The notes beneath the pieces were generated by a model. The model made no database searches and was not told where the DNA came from. It was given only the letters and a program-made list of their open reading frames with translations. This document shows, piece by piece, positions 13,703-15,268 of a DNA stretch of 15,268 nucleotides. The number at the start of each line of letters is the position of its first letter. The stretch's first letter is position 1. Both the position numbers and the translations under genes were made by a program. Origin of the DNA: Thiorhodovibrio sp. (lineage in GTDB: Bacteria > Pseudomonadota > Gammaproteobacteria > Chromatiales > Chromatiaceae); NCBI GenBank assembly GCA_007128075.1, contig SKYD01000288.1:1-15268 (forward strand), read 5' to 3'.

Positions 13703-15114
13703 TTTTGACTTTGGCGGTCATCGATCCACGCCAGTGCGCGGTCGATGCGCCGCAAGGTCGCCTCCTTGCCGACCAGTTGCAAGGTGACATCAATCCCTGG
13801 CGAGGCGGCGCGTCCGACAATCGCCACCCGCAAAGGCTGTGCCACCTTGCCCATATTGACTTCTAACTCAGCGGCGACGCGATCAACAACATGATGCAGC
13901 GTGTCTGGCTTCCAGTCGTCTAGGGCAAGCATCTCCAGCGCGGTGCGTAACCGCGCCAGCGGCTCACGAGCCACTGGACGCAGATGTTTTTTCGCCGATG
14001 ACTCGTCATAGTCATCAAAATCACGATAAATAAAGGTGCTGATGTCCGCGAGTTCGCGCAAGGTCTTGGCACGCGCCGCCTGTGCGGTGACGACCGCCGT
14101 TAATTCCGGACCGTGTGCGGGATCAATATCCAGCGCCCCGAGATGGGGACTGAGCAGATGGGCGATCCGCAGCGGATCGGAATGCTGCATATAGTGCTGA
14201 TTGAGCCAGTCGAGCTTGTCGCGGTTAAATGCCGAGGCTGCTTTGTTGACGGATTCAATATCAAAGAAAGCGATCATTTCATCCAGTGAAAAAATCTCCT
14301 GATCGCCATGCGACCACCCCAGTCGCACCAGATAATTGAGCAGTGCCTCGGGCAGATAACCCTGGTCACGGTAGGCGATCACGCTCACCGCGCCGTGGCG
14401 CTTGGACAGCCGACTGCCATCGTCGCCTAAAATCATCGGCACATGGGCATAGCGCGGCGGCTTTTTGCCCCAGGCGTTGAGAATATTGATCTGGCGCGGG
14501 GTGTTGCCGAGATGGTCATCGCCGCGAATCACATCGGTGATGCCCATGTCGGCATCATCGACCACCACGGTGAGATTATAAGTTGGCGAGCCGTCACTGC
14601 GCCGGATGATTAGATCATCCAGCTCGCCATTGTTAAACGCCACCCGACCGCGAATGCGATCATCGACCACCACCAGCCCATCGACTGGGTTGGCAAAGCG
14701 CACCACATGCGGCTCTTCGGGATCGATCTTGTGCCCCCGACAGTGGCCGTCATAGCGCGGCTTGACCTTTGCCGCCATCTGCCGCTCGCGGAGCTTGTCG
14801 ATGCGCTCCTTAGAACAGGTGCAGCGATATGCCAGCCCTTTGTCCAGCAGCTCATCGATTACTGCTTGGTAACGCTCAAAATGCTGGGTTTGATAAAACG
14901 GCCCCTCGTCGTATTCCAGCCCCAGCCAGGTCATGCCTTCGAGAATGGCGTTCACCGACTCGGGCGTTGAGCGTTCTAAATCGGTATCCTCGATGCGCAA
15001 GATAAATTGCCCGCCATGCTTGCGAGCAAACAGATACGAAAACAGCGCGGTGCGCGCACCGCCAACATGCAGATAACCAGTGGGAGAGGGAGCAAAGCGC
15101 GTGCGAACCGTCAT
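13699..15114 (-). CDS. gltX: Glutamyl-tRNA synthetase
   Basis: This class I aminoacyl-tRNA synthetase charges tRNA-Glu with glutamate. That product is also the entry point of the C5 pathway to tetrapyrroles in such bacteria. At 471 residues the protein is full-length. The HIGH-type motif is APSPTGYLHVGGARTA (His16), followed by LRIEDTDLERS. The zinc-binding insert has CTC (Cys98, Cys100) and CRGH (Cys125, His128). IRGDDHLGNTPRQ precedes the KMSKS-equivalent SRLSKRHG (234-241). The Rossmann domain and the C-terminal anticodon-binding helical part are both present. The non-discriminating form cannot be excluded from sequence. The ATG at 15114 has AGGA and CAGG upstream. The end overlaps the stop of the convergent mepK-like gene. 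Confidence 0.97.
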   Translation of the reverse strand: MTVRTRFAPSPTGYLHVGGARTALFSYLFARKHGGQFILRIEDTDLERSTPESVNAILEGMTWLGLEYDEGPFYQTQHFERYQAVIDELLDKGLAYRCTCSKERIDKLRERQMAAKVKPRYDGHCRGHKIDPEEPHVVRFANPVDGLVVVDDRIRGRVAFNNGELDDLIIRRSDGSPTYNLTVVVDDADMGITDVIRGDDHLGNTPRQINILNAWGKKPPRYAHVPMILGDDGSRLSKRHGAVSVIAYRDQGYLPEALLNYLVRLGWSHGDQEIFSLDEMIAFFDIESVNKAASAFNRDKLDWLNQHYMQHSDPLRIAHLLSPHLGALDIDPAHGPELTAVVTAQAARAKTLRELADISTFIYRDFDDYDESSAKKHLRPVAREPLARLRTALEMLALDDWKPDTLHHVVDRVAAELEVNMGKVAQPLRVAIVGRAASPGIDVTLQLVGKEATLRRIDRALAWIDDRQSQN

Positions 15115-15158
15115 GGAGCCTGATTCCTAGAAAACAATCAAAATGTAGGGTTGGGTGA

Positions 15159-15167
15159 AGTGTAGCA
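15159..15167 (-). promoter_or_regulatory. Candidate extended -10 promoter of gltX
   Basis: The minus strand reads TGCTACACT (15167-15159): a TGn extension followed by a TACACT -10. No acceptable -35 lies 16-18 bases upstream, which is tolerated by extended -10 promoters. It would give a gltX leader of about 40 bases. Confidence 0.35.
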
Positions 15168-15199
15168 TTTTAGCGGTGCGGGTGCTTGTTGGACTAAGC

Positions 15200-15268
15200 T
15201 TAATGATACTGTTCAATCGTATAGTGCCCAGGCTGTTTGCGGCTATGCCGTCCCATGCCTTGCGGCTC
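15200..15268 (-). CDS. C-terminal end of an unidentified protein, partial
   Basis: The minus strand is open from the window edge to a TAA at 15202-15200, giving 22 codons that end in PGHYTIEQYH. I do not recognise the protein. The stop is 85 bases before gltX, which leaves room for the gltX promoter and fits an upstream gene on the same strand. Only 66 bases of coding sequence are visible, so an open frame by chance remains quite possible. Confidence 0.35.
   Translation of the reverse strand, partial: EPQGMGRHSRKQPGHYTIEQYH

Noticed and set aside
15115..15268. tRNA gene beside gltX, as in several gammaproteobacteria
   Set aside because: No cloverleaf with a T-loop GTTC motif was found on either strand.

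Overview
The window looks like chromosomal DNA of a phototrophic gammaproteobacterium, most likely a purple sulfur bacterium of the Chromatiales. The main pointer is a bchJ-type gene (bacteriochlorophyll synthesis, V4R domain) translationally coupled to a hemN gene. The cutA-dsbD and tonB-yqgE-ruvX neighbourhoods are also of gammaproteobacterial type. Base composition is moderately GC-rich except for two AT-rich patches, at about 8160-8330 and 12160-12620. Assignment below order level is not possible from this sequence.

Layout. Positions 1-5883 (minus strand) hold one tightly packed run: cutA, dsbD, a TlpA-like thioredoxin gene, apbE, tonB, yqgE and ruvX (cut by the window edge). The first five genes overlap by 1-4 bases at every junction (TGATG, GTGA, ATGA, TGATG), so they are probably one translationally coupled operon for periplasmic thiol reduction and flavinylation, joined to a TonB-family protein. 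DsbD is unusual in carrying two tandem N-terminal alpha domains. Positions 5986-8151 (plus) hold a chemoreceptor with a periplasmic CxxCH haem-c sensor domain, followed 3 bases later by fxsA. Positions 8328-10282 (plus) hold hemN and bchJ behind an AT-rich leader with a large dyad. Positions 10352-12022 (minus) hold a PAS-GGDEF-EAL protein whose GGDEF half is degenerate.

Positions 12158-13015 are the accessory part. An AT-rich gene for a PrsW/CPBP-like intramembrane protease (minus) lies just downstream of a broken iscB: an N-terminal PLMP/RRXRR domain with intact ribosome binding site and start, frameshifted inside the RuvC-I motif and lost just after it. The stretch before this iscB is where an omega RNA (HEARO) would be expected. 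This is a decayed OMEGA-type element. Positions 13109-13702 (plus) encode a Tat-exported M15/DUF882 peptidase (MepK-like), convergent with gltX (13699-15114, minus). The right edge may hold the last 22 codons of another minus-strand gene.

How the genes fit together. DsbD and the TlpA-like protein supply reductant to the periplasm. This is the reductant needed to mature c-type cytochromes and the CxxCH site of the adjacent divergent chemoreceptor. HemN makes protoporphyrinogen without oxygen, the shared precursor of haem and bacteriochlorophyll, and BchJ belongs to the bacteriochlorophyll branch. This redox/tetrapyrrole theme is inference from gene identity and position. I found no rRNA, tRNA, CRISPR array or complete insertion sequence, and there is no gene-free stretch over 300 bases.
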